Shown: positions 35,219 to 44,400, counted from the stretch's first letter. The stretch is DNA of 64,000 bases from Xanthocytophaga agilis (GCF_030068605.1 NZ_JASJOU010000026.1:1-64000), one strand, 5' to 3'. The notes: generated from the sequence alone by a model not told the origin. Numbers and translations are program-made.

Positions 35219-36043
35219 TTATTTCTTTCGCTGATCAGATAAACGAAGTTCTAACGAAAACCGTGTCTGATTCAAATTAAGATTTAGGGCAGAGCCATGA
35301 ATTAGGTATGGTGTAAATACCAATGCTTCGCCTGGCTGTGGATTAGGGCGTATCATATCCAAGGGATAGTTAGCTTTCACAATACCGGGCACATGATAAG
35401 TAAGTCCGTTAATGGATGCTCCTTTATTGCCAGTACGTAAAATATCTTTTTCATTCCACAAATGGCTACCAGGTAGTACAGGCAGAGAAGAATGTTCATT
35501 ACAACCTGCTATGGGTAGCCATAAGTTGATTACATTTTCCCATAAGTCCAGATATCCGTCCCGATGCAGAGGATTGATATCAAGCGATCTAGGCCGACTG
35601 ATTCTGAGAATAATAATTTCATCTTTTAATAATGGATTGTTAAAATTCACAGGTTGTTGTAAAAAATCGCTGGCTTTCTGACAGAGTGCATTCCAGTCTA
35701 TCTGAAAATCAGATCGGGTTAGCCAGCGTGTTTTTTGTATTACCTTTTGATGAAGTTCCTGTGTATCAATATACTGATGATAATCTTCAATTTTAAAAGT
35801 AACAGGGAGTTCAATTTCTAGTTCAGCAAAGATAGATTGTATGATTCGTTTGACTTCATGTTGTAATGTCTTTCCCAGGGATATATCCATAAAAGAAAGA
35901 ATTTCATATCCTCTATCTTTCCATGTGGACTTTTCAATTAAATTTCCTTCCTCACGAAATAAGATGCTATCCTTCCCCCAGAAGAAATCTCCTTCAAGAT
36001 CATAGCTATAAGGTGTTCCATCAATAGAAAAGGCAAACTTCAT
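35219..36043 (-). CDS. Fe(II)/2-oxoglutarate dioxygenase, PhyH-like
   Basis: 274 residues. The iron site is recognisable as NPLHRDGYLDLWENV (His-x-Asp) and FTPYLIHGSALNLN (distal His), with the 2-oxoglutarate-binding Arg in QTRFSLELRL. This is the phytanoyl-CoA dioxygenase layout of double-stranded beta-helix enzymes. The N-terminal 90 residues are less typical and contain a KRIIQSIFAELEI helix. It lies between a GT-C membrane transferase and a GT2, and presumably hydroxylates a sugar, lipid or amino acid in the same glycan pathway. That function is inferred from position only. Confidence 0.8.
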   Translation of the reverse strand: MKFAFSIDGTPYSYDLEGDFFWGKDSILFREEGNLIEKSTWKDRGYEILSFMDISLGKTLQHEVKRIIQSIFAELEIELPVTFKIEDYHQYIDTQELHQKVIQKTRWLTRSDFQIDWNALCQKASDFLQQPVNFNNPLLKDEIIILRISRPRSLDINPLHRDGYLDLWENVINLWLPIAGCNEHSSLPVLPGSHLWNEKDILRTGNKGASINGLTYHVPGIVKANYPLDMIRPNPQPGEALVFTPYLIHGSALNLNLNQTRFSLELRLSDQRKK

Positions 36044-36067
36044 GATTATATCTTTTAGGTGAGAGGG

Positions 36068-37618
36068 TTAGAAGGCAAGGTCGTTATGCATAGGATGTAA
36101 GGCGCGTAAATGTTCTGCCCGAATATACAATAATGTGCCTGTGATAAGTAATAGAGTGACAACCCCTATTATCATAGAAAGGTGTTTGATTCTTGGTATC
36201 CAGTGTATGGCAACAAGTACAAACGAAATATGCAAATGCCAGATAAAAAACGAAAATACTCTATACTCAGGCATGATACGTGTTATCAGAGAAAATATAA
36301 TAAATACTACTATGATAACAATAATAAAATATAGCCAGATACGTATAGATTGGTCTAATCTCTTTTGAAAAAGAGTGATAAGTATACTAATGCCAATTGG
36401 AATGGCTACCAGAAATGCATGTTTGAATAACAAAAAGATTCCCAATACATATTCTGTCCATTCTGCTATAAAAACCGGATATAATCGTTGAAACATATCT
36501 GGTGCCATAGGGTGTGCAGGGCCAGTATGAATCAGACTTTCAAGACCAGAAACACCTATGACAGGTAAATAACAGATGAGTGTTCCTGCACAAATCCAGA
36601 TACCAGCTTGTACAAGGTTCATAAATAGTACTTTATCTTTATACGAAATCGCATAACCTACTCCAAAAACATACAAAGCAAATAGATGTAACACATAAGT
36701 AGGTACAGTATATAATCCGAGTATACAACTAAGAATAAATAAAGGAAAATAGACCTTTTTAGAGTTTACAAGCTCACCAGACAGCAGAATAAATGTACTT
36801 ATCAAACTAAACGATACAATTAATAAATGACCTCGTCCCTGAAACAGATAACGACTGCTTTCGTAAAAACTAGCTATCCATATTACACTTATCAGGGCAG
36901 TTTCATGGTTCCATCGTCGGGAAAGTTCACAAAAAAGCCATAGTAGAGTGGCTGTACCTATTACTATATTGGGAATAGTCATATCCCAAAGAGATTGTCC
37001 CGGAAGGAGCCAGGAAAACGGTAGGCACAAAAGATTATAAAATATATGATTGTTTGTATCTGGATAGTATGTAAGTATCACCCAGAATCCTTGGTCTACA
37101 AATCCCCAAAAAGACCAGGATGCATCATGATTTTCAGGAGTTGTGAGAAAAAAAAAGAATTTGATACTATAGAGCCAAATACCAGAAAATGCTAATATCC
37201 ATTTATATACTACGGGAATTGTGTTCCATATCGTTTTATATCGTTGAAATATATGAATCAATTCTTGTTTCCACTGGGAAATACGTTTTATAGTATTTGT
37301 TCTGCACATAACACACACACTCACAATCCATATAGGTAATAAAGACCAGATAATGATACGAAGTAAGGGCATTCGTTGGCTATGGAAGTATTTAGAAGAA
37401 TACTCCTGCTTTTCGATAGAAGTATCAAAATAATGTGGCTTTAGCAGACTTATAAGTTCTTCATAACTTGAGTTTTCTACAATGTAGATTAAATATATAG
37501 GTACAAGAAAACTTAGAATGAAACAAAGTTTGTAGAAACAGGCTTTGTGTGGCATAAATATATTTGTACGGTTCGGCCCGGATCTTTGAGGATGTTGTAA
37601 AAATGAGATAACCATCAT
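36068..37618 (-). CDS. GT-C type membrane glycosyltransferase (ArnT/PMT-like)
   Basis: 516 residues with about 11 membrane helices. An aspartate in the first external loop (ENHDASWSFWGFVDQGFW) and the following YPDTNNHIFYNLLCLPFSW resemble the catalytic and acceptor-loop regions of GT-C enzymes that use polyprenyl-phosphate sugars. The N-terminus contains an extra hydrophobic segment and a loop rich in His and Ser. It is the first gene of the group with the dioxygenase (24 bases downstream) and GT2. Met1, Met2 or Met22 may be the start. Family assignment is moderate, based on topology and a few residues. Confidence 0.7.
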   Translation of the reverse strand: MMVISFLQHPQRSGPNRTNIFMPHKACFYKLCFILSFLVPIYLIYIVENSSYEELISLLKPHYFDTSIEKQEYSSKYFHSQRMPLLRIIIWSLLPIWIVSVCVMCRTNTIKRISQWKQELIHIFQRYKTIWNTIPVVYKWILAFSGIWLYSIKFFFFLTTPENHDASWSFWGFVDQGFWVILTYYPDTNNHIFYNLLCLPFSWLLPGQSLWDMTIPNIVIGTATLLWLFCELSRRWNHETALISVIWIASFYESSRYLFQGRGHLLIVSFSLISTFILLSGELVNSKKVYFPLFILSCILGLYTVPTYVLHLFALYVFGVGYAISYKDKVLFMNLVQAGIWICAGTLICYLPVIGVSGLESLIHTGPAHPMAPDMFQRLYPVFIAEWTEYVLGIFLLFKHAFLVAIPIGISILITLFQKRLDQSIRIWLYFIIVIIVVFIIFSLITRIMPEYRVFSFFIWHLHISFVLVAIHWIPRIKHLSMIIGVVTLLLITGTLLYIRAEHLRALHPMHNDLAF

Positions 37619-37735
37619 GTTCTTATAACTACAGCCTGAACAGATGGTTAGTAGGCCTCTGACTTATATCATACACTATTGAAATATCAGATTTTTAAAG
37701 CATACCTCGTTTAAAGAGTAGTGCAGTATAATAGT

Positions 37736-37829
37736 AGGAAGTTGTATAAGCTATTTATTAAAGGTTGAAAATGCGTCCATCGTTTGTGCTACAACTTTGG
37801 TTCTTTAAAACAATATTCTACAACTTCCT
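37736..37829. repeat. Long-range inverted repeat upstream of the glycan operon
   Basis: AGGAAGTTGTA (37736-37746) and TACAACTTCCT (37819-37829) are exact inverted copies 72 bases apart. A third partial copy, CTACAACTT, is at about 37789-37797 between them. They lie between the thioredoxin-like gene and the GT-C gene, both on the minus strand. Possibly paired regulator sites or a looped RNA. No exact promoter core was found. Confidence 0.45.
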
Positions 37830-37855
37830 GTGTCAAAAAGTTTAGATATGAGTAA

Positions 37856-38356
37856 TTAATTGGCTTTCTTCTGATAATGCTTAGGATCGAGAGATGCTTT
37901 TGTCCATTGACTCAGAAAATCAAATACCTTCTCTTTATCATATCCATCTCCTTTTTCCAGATAAGCAGAGTTCTGTGTGTGTATCCTGTCTCCTTTGTCA
38001 TTCAGAATCACAAATACCGGAAACCCAAAACGTTGAGGATAGCTCAATTTCTCCAAAACAGGGAGATTCTGATTCTCTTTGCTGTAATTTACATGAACAA
38101 TAACATAAGACGCCTTGAATAAAGAATCTAACTGTGTATCAGTAGTACTGAATTTATTGAATTTTAAACACCATGAACACCAGTTTCCTCCGATTTGTAA
38201 AAATACGTGTTTGCCTTCTGCTTGAGCTTTTTTTACCGCAGTCTGTATTTCTGTCTGCGCATTAGCTTCTGGATTATATAATTTTGGTTTTTCCTGAGCA
38301 TATGTTTGTGTAGAGACTGCTAGTATTGCAAAAAAAGTAAGAAGAACAGATTTCAT
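37856..38356 (-). CDS. Exported thioredoxin-like protein with WCxxC site
   Basis: 166 residues with a signal peptide (cleavage near TYAQ). The active site is GGNWCSWCLKFNKF, a W-C-x-x-C of the thioredoxin fold, followed by the PVFVILNDKGDRIHT strand with the cis-proline region GFPVFV. It likely reduces or isomerises disulfides of envelope proteins or serves as a periplasmic thiol donor. It lies alone on the minus strand, after the UPF0126 gene with 101 bases between. The substrate is unknown. Confidence 0.88.
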   Translation of the reverse strand: MKSVLLTFFAILAVSTQTYAQEKPKLYNPEANAQTEIQTAVKKAQAEGKHVFLQIGGNWCSWCLKFNKFSTTDTQLDSLFKASYVIVHVNYSKENQNLPVLEKLSYPQRFGFPVFVILNDKGDRIHTQNSAYLEKGDGYDKEKVFDFLSQWTKASLDPKHYQKKAN

Positions 38357-38457
38357 AGAGTTGTTGGTTTAGATTGTTAATAAGATTTGGGTAAATATAG
38401 AAAATAAATGGATTGTTCTGCTATGAGAGGTGATTTGTAGATTTATGAAGAAGGAGG

Positions 38458-39060
38458 TTATATTTCTGGCAGATATAGTTTTTTTCGTTTGGCAAGAATC
38501 CGGATGCTTACAACAAGTACAACACATACCAACAGATTTGTGCTGTCATTTATACCATTATGTTTCAGACTAATGAACACAATTCCTCCAAGCAGAGAAG
38601 CTGTAGCATAAAGTTCGCCTTTTCGTAATAAGGCTGGTATCTCATTACATAAAATATCTGCTAGTAGTCCACCAAAAGTAGAGCTGATTACTCCCATTAT
38701 AATTGCATAAGTAGGTGTGATACCATTTTGCAGACTTATCTTAATTCCAGACGCTGTAAATAATCCCAGTCCAATAGCATCTGTGAAAAAGATGATCCGA
38801 TTAAAATGCTTCAGATTTTCTTTGAATAGGAATACACTGATAAGAGCACTAATAACCAAACCTAGTGCAATGTTGTCATTCACCCAATTAACCGGCTTAA
38901 CCCCTAAGAGAATATCTCGTAGGGTGCCTCCTCCATAGGCAGTTACAAATGCCAATACAGCTCCTCCAAAAATATCCATTAAGTGTGTACGAGCTTTCAA
39001 GGCTCCTGTAACTGCAAATATGAAAGTACCTGCATATGTAATAATTTGTAACCATTCCAT
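38458..39060 (-). CDS. UPF0126/trimeric intracellular cation channel family protein
   Basis: 200 residues, about six or seven membrane helices. The two halves repeat the same pattern (FAVTGALKARTHLMDIFGGA and GLFTASGIKISLQNGITPT), each followed by a glycine-rich helix break: VTAYGGGTLRDILLG and ISSTFGGLLADILCN. This is the YicG/YadS (Gly_transporter, PF03458) architecture. Prokaryotic TRIC-type proteins conduct K+; others have been linked to glycine. Which applies here cannot be told. It stands alone with no visible partner. Confidence 0.9.
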   Translation of the reverse strand: MEWLQIITYAGTFIFAVTGALKARTHLMDIFGGAVLAFVTAYGGGTLRDILLGVKPVNWVNDNIALGLVISALISVFLFKENLKHFNRIIFFTDAIGLGLFTASGIKISLQNGITPTYAIIMGVISSTFGGLLADILCNEIPALLRKGELYATASLLGGIVFISLKHNGINDSTNLLVCVVLVVSIRILAKRKKLYLPEI

Positions 39061-39439
39061 TCCTCTGACAATTATACTAGAATAAGCTTGGGCTAATATA
39101 ATAAAGAATGAAGTTACTCCTACTGAACAACTGGAGTGAAGAAGTAAGGGTTAGGAGGTGTAGTAGATGGTTTGACCAGAAAATCTGTAAAAGCATTGGT
39201 TTCCTTTATAAAAATTATTTCCTTTGCATACCTGAACGCCAGATAAGCAGAAAGTTGCTAAAAAACACCAGAGAAACCGTTTTTGTAAACCTCTTTTCAT
39301 TCGTCTACAGTTACAGTCTTTTCCATTTATTTATTATTTGGTATACATCTGGTATAGTATTTTGTTTTATATTCTTAAAGACTTTTCTCATATATTCATA
39401 AAAGAATATCTGTTTTATTAAACCTAAATCAATTATTTC
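39061..39439. other. Divergent intergenic region (379 bases)
   Basis: This region lies between the UPF0126 gene and the SlyD gene. It is AT-rich, and its only frame of any size (39108-39401, plus) has no homology I can see and poor codon use. Near the SlyD start, TATTTTG (around 39357) differs from TAnnTTTG by one missing base. No RNA gene or clear hairpin. Confidence 0.5.
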
Positions 39440-39955
39440 ATGAAAGTAGAACCTAGAACAGTAGTGTCATTGACATATGAACTGCATGTAACCGATACAG
39501 ATGGTAGTGAGCCTGAATTAGTAGAAAGAGTAGAAGCAGATCAGCCACTAGTGTTTCTCTACGGTATTGGCAATATGCTGGAGAAGTTTGAGAAAAATCT
39601 GGAAGGCTTAACACAGGGAGATACGTTCGATTTTTCACTTCAGCCTACTGAAGGATATGGAGAAGTGGATGAAGAAGCCGTTGTGCGTCTGCCTATTCAT
39701 ATTTTCGAGGTAGATGGTAAAGTAGATACTGAAATGGTAAAAGAAGGAAATACACTTCCTATGATGGATCAGGATGGCAATCAGATGCAGGGACGTGTAC
39801 TGGAAGTTGCTGATGACTCTGTACTTATGGACTTCAATCATCCATTAGCTGGTTTGAATATGCATTTTACTGGAAAAGTAATCAATATTCGTGAGGCTAC
39901 TCTGGAAGAACTAAGCCACCGCCATGTGCATGGCCCAGGCGGACATCATCATTAA
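39440..39955 (+). CDS. slyD: FKBP-type peptidyl-prolyl isomerase, SlyD-like
   Basis: 171 residues. The SlyD order is intact: first FKBP strand VVSLTYELHVTDTDGSE, catalytic loop FLYGIGNMLEKFEKNLEGL, then GDTFDFSLQPTEGYGEVDEE and the chaperone (IF) insert around 75-125, and the return strand NHPLAGLNMHFTGKVINI. The C-terminus is histidine-rich (HRHVHGPGGHHH), a possible Ni/Zn-binding tail. The enzyme helps folding of proline-containing and metalloproteins in the cytosol. The gene ends with a strong shared terminator opposite FabH. Confidence 0.93.
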   Translation: MKVEPRTVVSLTYELHVTDTDGSEPELVERVEADQPLVFLYGIGNMLEKFEKNLEGLTQGDTFDFSLQPTEGYGEVDEEAVVRLPIHIFEVDGKVDTEMVKEGNTLPMMDQDGNQMQGRVLEVADDSVLMDFNHPLAGLNMHFTGKVINIREATLEELSHRHVHGPGGHHH

Positions 39956-39974
39956 TCATTTTTCTTGATTGAAC

Positions 39975-40039
39975 AAAATTCCTGTTTCAGTGTGAAGTAC
40001 TTCTATTGAAGAACGTAATTTTTCTGAAACAGGAATTTT
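39975..40039. terminator. Bidirectional terminator between slyD and fabH
   Basis: A perfect 16-base stem (AAAATTCCTGTTTCAG at 39975-39990, partner 40024-40039), with A-rich and T-rich flanks on both strands. The 33-base loop contains GAAGTACTTC. Confidence 0.85.
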
Positions 40040-40052
40040 TGTTTTAGAAAAA

Positions 40053-41054
40053 CTACCAGCGAATAAGTGCAGACCCCCAGGTAAATCCACTACCAAATGC
40101 TGCCATACAAACCAGATTGCCAGATTGAATACGACCTGCTTCCCATGCTTCACTTAAGGCAATTGGAATAGATGCGGCTGTTGTATTACCATATTTCTCA
40201 ATATTACTGACAATCTTTTCCTCAGGCAATCCCAGTTGTTCACCTACATATTTGGTAATCCGCAAATTGGCCTGATGAGGAATTAATACATCTATATCTG
40301 AGGTCTGTAATCCATTGGTATCTAGTGCTTCCTTAATGACTTCCGGAAAGCGAACTACTGCGTGTTTGAACACATTTTGCCCATTCATATAAACAGTTGT
40401 TCCGCCCTGATCTATCATCTCATGTGAAATCCAGCGTCCTTGGCGACTACCACCGGGATCTTTTACAATAAGTTCCTCTGCGAACCGACCATCTGCGTGT
40501 AGGTGGGTGGATAAAATCTTATGATCAGGATTGTCTGTTGCTTTAAGTACTACAGCACCTGCTCCATCTCCAAAAATAACAGCTATTCCTCGTCCTTCTG
40601 TGCTCATTTCCAGAAAAGAAGATTGTATTTCAGAGCCTACAACAAGGATATTTTTATAGGTACCGGCTTTGATGAACTGATCAGCTACAGATAATGCATA
40701 AATAAACCCCGAACATTGATTTCGGATATCCAATGCGCCAATTCCAGGAATATTTAGCTCTCTTTGTAATAATACTCCGCAACCTGGAAAGTAATAATCG
40801 GCTGTAATGGTTGCAAAGACGATAAAATCAATGTCGGAAGGCTGCATGCCTGCTCGTTCCAATGCTATCAGTGAGGCTTGAGTTGCCATACTGGTTACTG
40901 TATCCTTGCCAGGGGTAAAAAAGCGACGTTCTTTAATGCCAGTACGTTCCTGAATCCATGCATCGCTGGTATCCATCAGTTTTTCCAGATCATGGTTGGT
41001 AACCACATTGTCCGGAACATAATGTCCCACGCCAACTATTTGAGAATAAGGCAT
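40053..41054 (-). CDS. fabH: Beta-ketoacyl-ACP synthase III
   Basis: 333 residues, normal for FabH. The nucleophile is Cys114 (RNQCSGFIYA), followed by the His (LIPHQANLRI, about 258) and Asn (YGNTTAASIP, about 288) of the catalytic triad. GFGSGFTWGSALIRW at the end fits the family (AFGSGFTWGSALIRW here). The enzyme condenses acetyl- or branched-acyl-CoA with malonyl-ACP to start fatty acid chains in the cytosol. It stands alone rather than in a fab cluster, with its own promoter at 41087-41118; a second copy elsewhere is possible. The next gene upstream is an ArnT-like transferase with a terminator. Confidence 0.95.
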   Translation of the reverse strand: MPYSQIVGVGHYVPDNVVTNHDLEKLMDTSDAWIQERTGIKERRFFTPGKDTVTSMATQASLIALERAGMQPSDIDFIVFATITADYYFPGCGVLLQRELNIPGIGALDIRNQCSGFIYALSVADQFIKAGTYKNILVVGSEIQSSFLEMSTEGRGIAVIFGDGAGAVVLKATDNPDHKILSTHLHADGRFAEELIVKDPGGSRQGRWISHEMIDQGGTTVYMNGQNVFKHAVVRFPEVIKEALDTNGLQTSDIDVLIPHQANLRITKYVGEQLGLPEEKIVSNIEKYGNTTAASIPIALSEAWEAGRIQSGNLVCMAAFGSGFTWGSALIRW

Positions 41055-41086
41055 ATGCTAAAATATAAAGTTGAAATAAAAGTCGG

Positions 41087-41118
41087 CAAAAGTACAAAAA
41101 AAGGATTGACCATACCAA
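41087..41118 (-). promoter_or_regulatory. Promoter of fabH
   Basis: On the minus strand, TACTTTTG (41087-41094) follows TTG (41116-41118) after 21 bases, an exact Bacteroidota -33/-7 layout. The -33 lies inside the terminator loop of the upstream gene. Confidence 0.7.
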
Positions 41119-41129
41119 TGAACAATCCT
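41096..41129 (-). terminator. Terminator of the ArnT-like gene
   Basis: On the minus strand, AGGATTG (41129-41123) pairs with CAATCCT (41108-41102) and is followed by seven T. It ends transcription of the gene at 41158-42852. Confidence 0.8.
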
Positions 41130-41157
41130 ATGCAATGAAAGTAAATATATCGAAATG

Positions 41158-42852
41158 TTAATGAGATATAAGTACTAAAACAGAAGTCTCAAGTGATTGT
41201 AAACGTGTTTCATGATTGATAAACTCACCTGTAAGTGTAGTTACATGCACACCTTTAAACTCTTTTATTAACCGATAAGGAATATTCGCATTTTTCAGTT
41301 CCTGTAGCTTTGCCACCGTTGTATAAACAATCATTGGTCTGGTATAATGTATTTGTTTGAATTCATCCAAAGTGAAATACCATTTTACATGTTGGCGAGC
41401 ATAAAAGTCAAAGCTAAGGGTACGCAAGTCTCCAAAAACAGCTGTAGGGGTATTGGGATAATGCGTGTTAGTATAAAATGCAGCTTCACTAGATGCCTGA
41501 TATTGAAGAACATCTGGGTAGAAAATCAGATTTAGATAAAAGGTAAAAAACAGACAGGATAAGCACGTATAATAAAATACTTTTAACCAGTAATGGATTG
41601 TGGACTTAATCAAATATACAAAAATGCCAATAAGAAATAGCGCAGCCAAAACAAACCAGAGAGATATCGTTTCTGGCCTGAAAAAATAATGGAGTATTAT
41701 TGGAGCAAGTAGTAAAACTACTATGGTGAAGTATTGAGCAGATTTATAAAATAACTCTCCTTTCTTGCTAGTGCCAATAACGACTATTTCTTTAGCTGTA
41801 AATATAGCTAGGAATGGAAAAATAATGTTTGTATAATGCGGTAGCTGAAATTGTGATAATGAAAACAGTAAGATAGTAATTGTAGCACCGCCTATTGTAT
41901 AAAACTCCTGATGAGCCTTTTGTATACTTTCCTTTATCTGTTTGATTAAAGCATAGTACATAAGCAGTGCCCAAGGCAAAAAGGCCCATAGAAGTGTATG
42001 AAGAAAGAAAAATTTATCTCCTTGTCCTTTGATGGGACCTGTATTAAAGAAACGACCAAACTGGCTATCCCAAAAGAAAAAACGAATACCTGAAACATGT
42101 GTTTCACCAAAAATTTCTTTCTCTGGATGCATATCAAACTGATGGTACAAACTATATAACTCAGGTGCTGTAAATAACAACGTAATTATACCAACAAGTA
42201 GCCATTTCCAGTGAAATATATCTTTCCATTGTCTTTTGGTCAGCAATTCGATAAAGATGGCTCCACCAATAGGAACAATCGTAAATATGCCTTTGGTCAT
42301 AATGGCACAAGCTGCGTAAAATGCCCCTGCTACCAAATGCTTCCATGTAAATTTATGCTGTAATCGGTAGAAATGATAGGTTGATGCAATGACAAGGCCT
42401 GTCAGATAGGGTTCTGCCCGTACATCACTATTGGACATAATCAGATGAAGGGCAGTAAGCAGAATCAGTACAGCTAGGCGTGCCACTTTTGTTGAATACA
42501 ATTCTTTAGCAAAACGATAGGTATAGTAAGCCGCTAACAGGATAAATAGTAAAGCAGGTAGTTTGTAGGCTATCGTATTGATACCAAAAAGAAGGAAGCT
42601 AAATGCTGTAATCCAGAAGGGAAAGTGAGGTTTATCAAGCCAGTCTTTATCATATAGATACAAGTCCCAGTAATTGCCACTTTGCACCATCTTTTTAGAC
42701 AAAATTGCATACACAGCTGCATCTGGTTCCATCAAGTATATAGGCAATCCTGCTACATATAATAGTCCTATAAGACTACAAAGTGCAATAAATATAAACT
42801 GGTTGGAAATACTATCGGCTGAAAGTGGGGGAGTAGAGGTTTGGTTACCCAT
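41158..42852 (-). CDS. ArnT-like glycosyltransferase (GT39/83 type)
   Basis: 564 residues from Met at 42852 (MGNQTSTPPLSADSI); the frame opens at 42897, but that ATG is in a terminator stem. Some 11 membrane helices. Loop 1 has the acidic site (MEPDAAVYAILSKKMVQSG) followed by DKPHFPFW, the D-K-P-P/H-x-x-W pattern of ArnT/PMT enzymes, which transfer a sugar from a polyprenyl phosphate to lipid A or another periplasmic acceptor. The C-terminal soluble part contains VFGDLRTLSFDFYARQ. No lipid A gene is nearby. Substrate unknown. Confidence 0.85.
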   Translation of the reverse strand: MGNQTSTPPLSADSISNQFIFIALCSLIGLLYVAGLPIYLMEPDAAVYAILSKKMVQSGNYWDLYLYDKDWLDKPHFPFWITAFSFLLFGINTIAYKLPALLFILLAAYYTYRFAKELYSTKVARLAVLILLTALHLIMSNSDVRAEPYLTGLVIASTYHFYRLQHKFTWKHLVAGAFYAACAIMTKGIFTIVPIGGAIFIELLTKRQWKDIFHWKWLLVGIITLLFTAPELYSLYHQFDMHPEKEIFGETHVSGIRFFFWDSQFGRFFNTGPIKGQGDKFFFLHTLLWAFLPWALLMYYALIKQIKESIQKAHQEFYTIGGATITILLFSLSQFQLPHYTNIIFPFLAIFTAKEIVVIGTSKKGELFYKSAQYFTIVVLLLAPIILHYFFRPETISLWFVLAALFLIGIFVYLIKSTIHYWLKVFYYTCLSCLFFTFYLNLIFYPDVLQYQASSEAAFYTNTHYPNTPTAVFGDLRTLSFDFYARQHVKWYFTLDEFKQIHYTRPMIVYTTVAKLQELKNANIPYRLIKEFKGVHVTTLTGEFINHETRLQSLETSVLVLISH

Positions 42853-42888
42853 ATAGAAATTAGGTAAATAGTCTGAACTATGGTATAA

Positions 42889-42930
42889 AAAAGGCATTGT
42901 TCAAGACTCATTTTTTGAACAATGCCTTTT
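42889..42930 (-). terminator. Terminator between the GT9 and ArnT-like genes
   Basis: A perfect 16-base stem (42889-42904 with 42915-42930), followed on the minus strand by T-rich TTATACC. It separates the two minus-strand genes into two transcripts and contains the misleading ATG at 42897. Confidence 0.85.
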
Positions 42931-42936
42931 CTATAC

Positions 42937-44175
42937 TTAGAAGGCTTTGATAGATACTGGAAATGCGGATTGAACAAAAGAATCAATCTTTTGTTGTACC
43001 ATAGCTGTACTGATGCCTGTTATACAAGGTCTTGTTACACAAGTAGTTTTTCGGTGATTGGCTGCACTTACACATGGCGAACAGGGGAGACCCAGATAAA
43101 TAGGTTCGGCATTACCACCTAGTGGAAGATACAGATTAGGTGTTTCTGGACCAAAAATAACAAATGTTTTTAGGTTGGTTACAGATGCAAAGTGTGCTGG
43201 ACCTGAATCGTTTGTTAGCATTAATGATGAAATACTGTAAAGAGGAACCAACTCTTCAAATTTAAATACTCCAGATGTATTGATACACCGTGAGTCGTTA
43301 ATCATATCAACTACGTTCTTCACATACTCATATTCATTGGGAGCTCCGGTGGCAAGAATAATCCAGTCTGGATTGTTTTCCAGAAAATTCCGACCTATCT
43401 CTGCAAAACGTTCAGGTAACCATTTCCGTTGAGGAAGAAGGTCAGATGCATTGACATTGAGAAGAAAAATCTTCTCCTGACCAAGATCCGGATACAGATT
43501 CTTTATTTTTTGTAACACCTCTTGCTGATCTTTAGAGTCAATAACTGCTTTTTCCAGTTTTATACTTTGAAAGTCAACAGCATGTGTAGGATAAGGAGTG
43601 TCGTGAAAACCTAAAGCCGTATTAATAAGAGAAATAAAGTTAACAGAGATATGGACGTGAGCATTATAGCGAACCGGATGGGTAATAATTTTGCCACGGT
43701 AAAGACCTTCATCGTGTACACTTCCAAACCCAATGCGGGTACTGGCTCCACTCAAGGCTGTTAGCAGGGCTGTGAATCTTGAAAATAATTCAAGATCTAT
43801 TACTGTGTTGATTTTTTTGCTTCGACACCAGAATATAAATTTAATGACATCAGCAGTTAGAACCCAGATGTTCTCTGATCGCATACCAAAGATATTTTCA
43901 CTTGGAATCGTTTTTAGCAGATCAAGACTTTTTTTATTGGATTTAAAAATCGCAAAGTATAGTTCAGCCTGGCCTTCTGCTTTCAATTTACGCATAGCTG
44001 GGTCTGCAATAATTGCACTTCCCATTTCTGAAAGCTCAATGAATAATGTGTGATGAAGATTAGGTTTTGCAGAACGCTTTCGGAAAATAGAAGTGAAAAA
44101 TAAAACTATCGAAAACAGAAATGTGAGAGGAATACCTGCCCATCTGTCGATAGTTCGCATGGAATCTGGTTTCAT
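42937..44175 (-). CDS. Glycosyltransferase family 9 (heptosyltransferase-like)
   Basis: 412 residues. After an N-terminal hydrophobic anchor (about 13-29), the GT-B fold of GT9 is seen: HHTLFIELSEMGSAIIADPA, the sugar-nucleotide half with EKIFLLNVNASDLLPQRKW, VPLYSISSLMLTNDSGPAHF (the D-S-G-P conserved motif) and FVIFGPETPNLYLPLG. The end has a Cys-rich stretch (CSPCVSAANHRKTTC), common in this family. It would add a heptose or hexose to lipopolysaccharide core or similar. Family level is secure, the sugar is not. Confidence 0.88.
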   Translation of the reverse strand: MKPDSMRTIDRWAGIPLTFLFSIVLFFTSIFRKRSAKPNLHHTLFIELSEMGSAIIADPAMRKLKAEGQAELYFAIFKSNKKSLDLLKTIPSENIFGMRSENIWVLTADVIKFIFWCRSKKINTVIDLELFSRFTALLTALSGASTRIGFGSVHDEGLYRGKIITHPVRYNAHVHISVNFISLINTALGFHDTPYPTHAVDFQSIKLEKAVIDSKDQQEVLQKIKNLYPDLGQEKIFLLNVNASDLLPQRKWLPERFAEIGRNFLENNPDWIILATGAPNEYEYVKNVVDMINDSRCINTSGVFKFEELVPLYSISSLMLTNDSGPAHFASVTNLKTFVIFGPETPNLYLPLGGNAEPIYLGLPCSPCVSAANHRKTTCVTRPCITGISTAMVQQKIDSFVQSAFPVSIKAF

Positions 44176-44272
44176 AAGAAAGGAAATTTCTACTCGGAAA
44201 TAAGAATGGATGAATTACAGCTACAACAAAAGATTAGTGATAAACGTTGATTACTGGTCCATTTTTTTAGTG

Positions 44273-44280
44273 CAAAGCTA
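44273..44280 (-). promoter_or_regulatory. Promoter core of the GT9 gene
   Basis: TAGCTTTG on the minus strand is an exact TAnnTTTG. A start near 44266 would give a 90-base leader. No well-placed -33 TTG is seen. Confidence 0.45.
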
Positions 44281-44357
44281 CTAATAAGTACTAATAATGT
44301 AGCTGAATGAGGAGTAAATTTAACAAGACATCTTAAGATGTTTTACAACTTGTAGCT

Positions 44358-44400
44358 GATAGGAAGTCGATAATCAATAGTCTTATGTTGACTTCCTATC
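44358..44400 (-). terminator. Hairpin after the orphan histidine kinase gene
   Basis: Perfect 11-base arms GATAGGAAGTC (44358-44368) and GACTTCCTATC (44390-44400). T-runs are poor, so termination is plausible but weak. Confidence 0.45.

Noticed and set aside
39108-39401. 97-codon frame before slyD
   Set aside because: Low-complexity hydrophobic end, no homology recognised, no ribosome site or promoter; treated as intergenic.
42853-42897. Upstream ATG start of the ArnT-like gene
   Set aside because: This ATG lies in the arm of a perfect terminator; the in-frame Met at 42852 is preferred.
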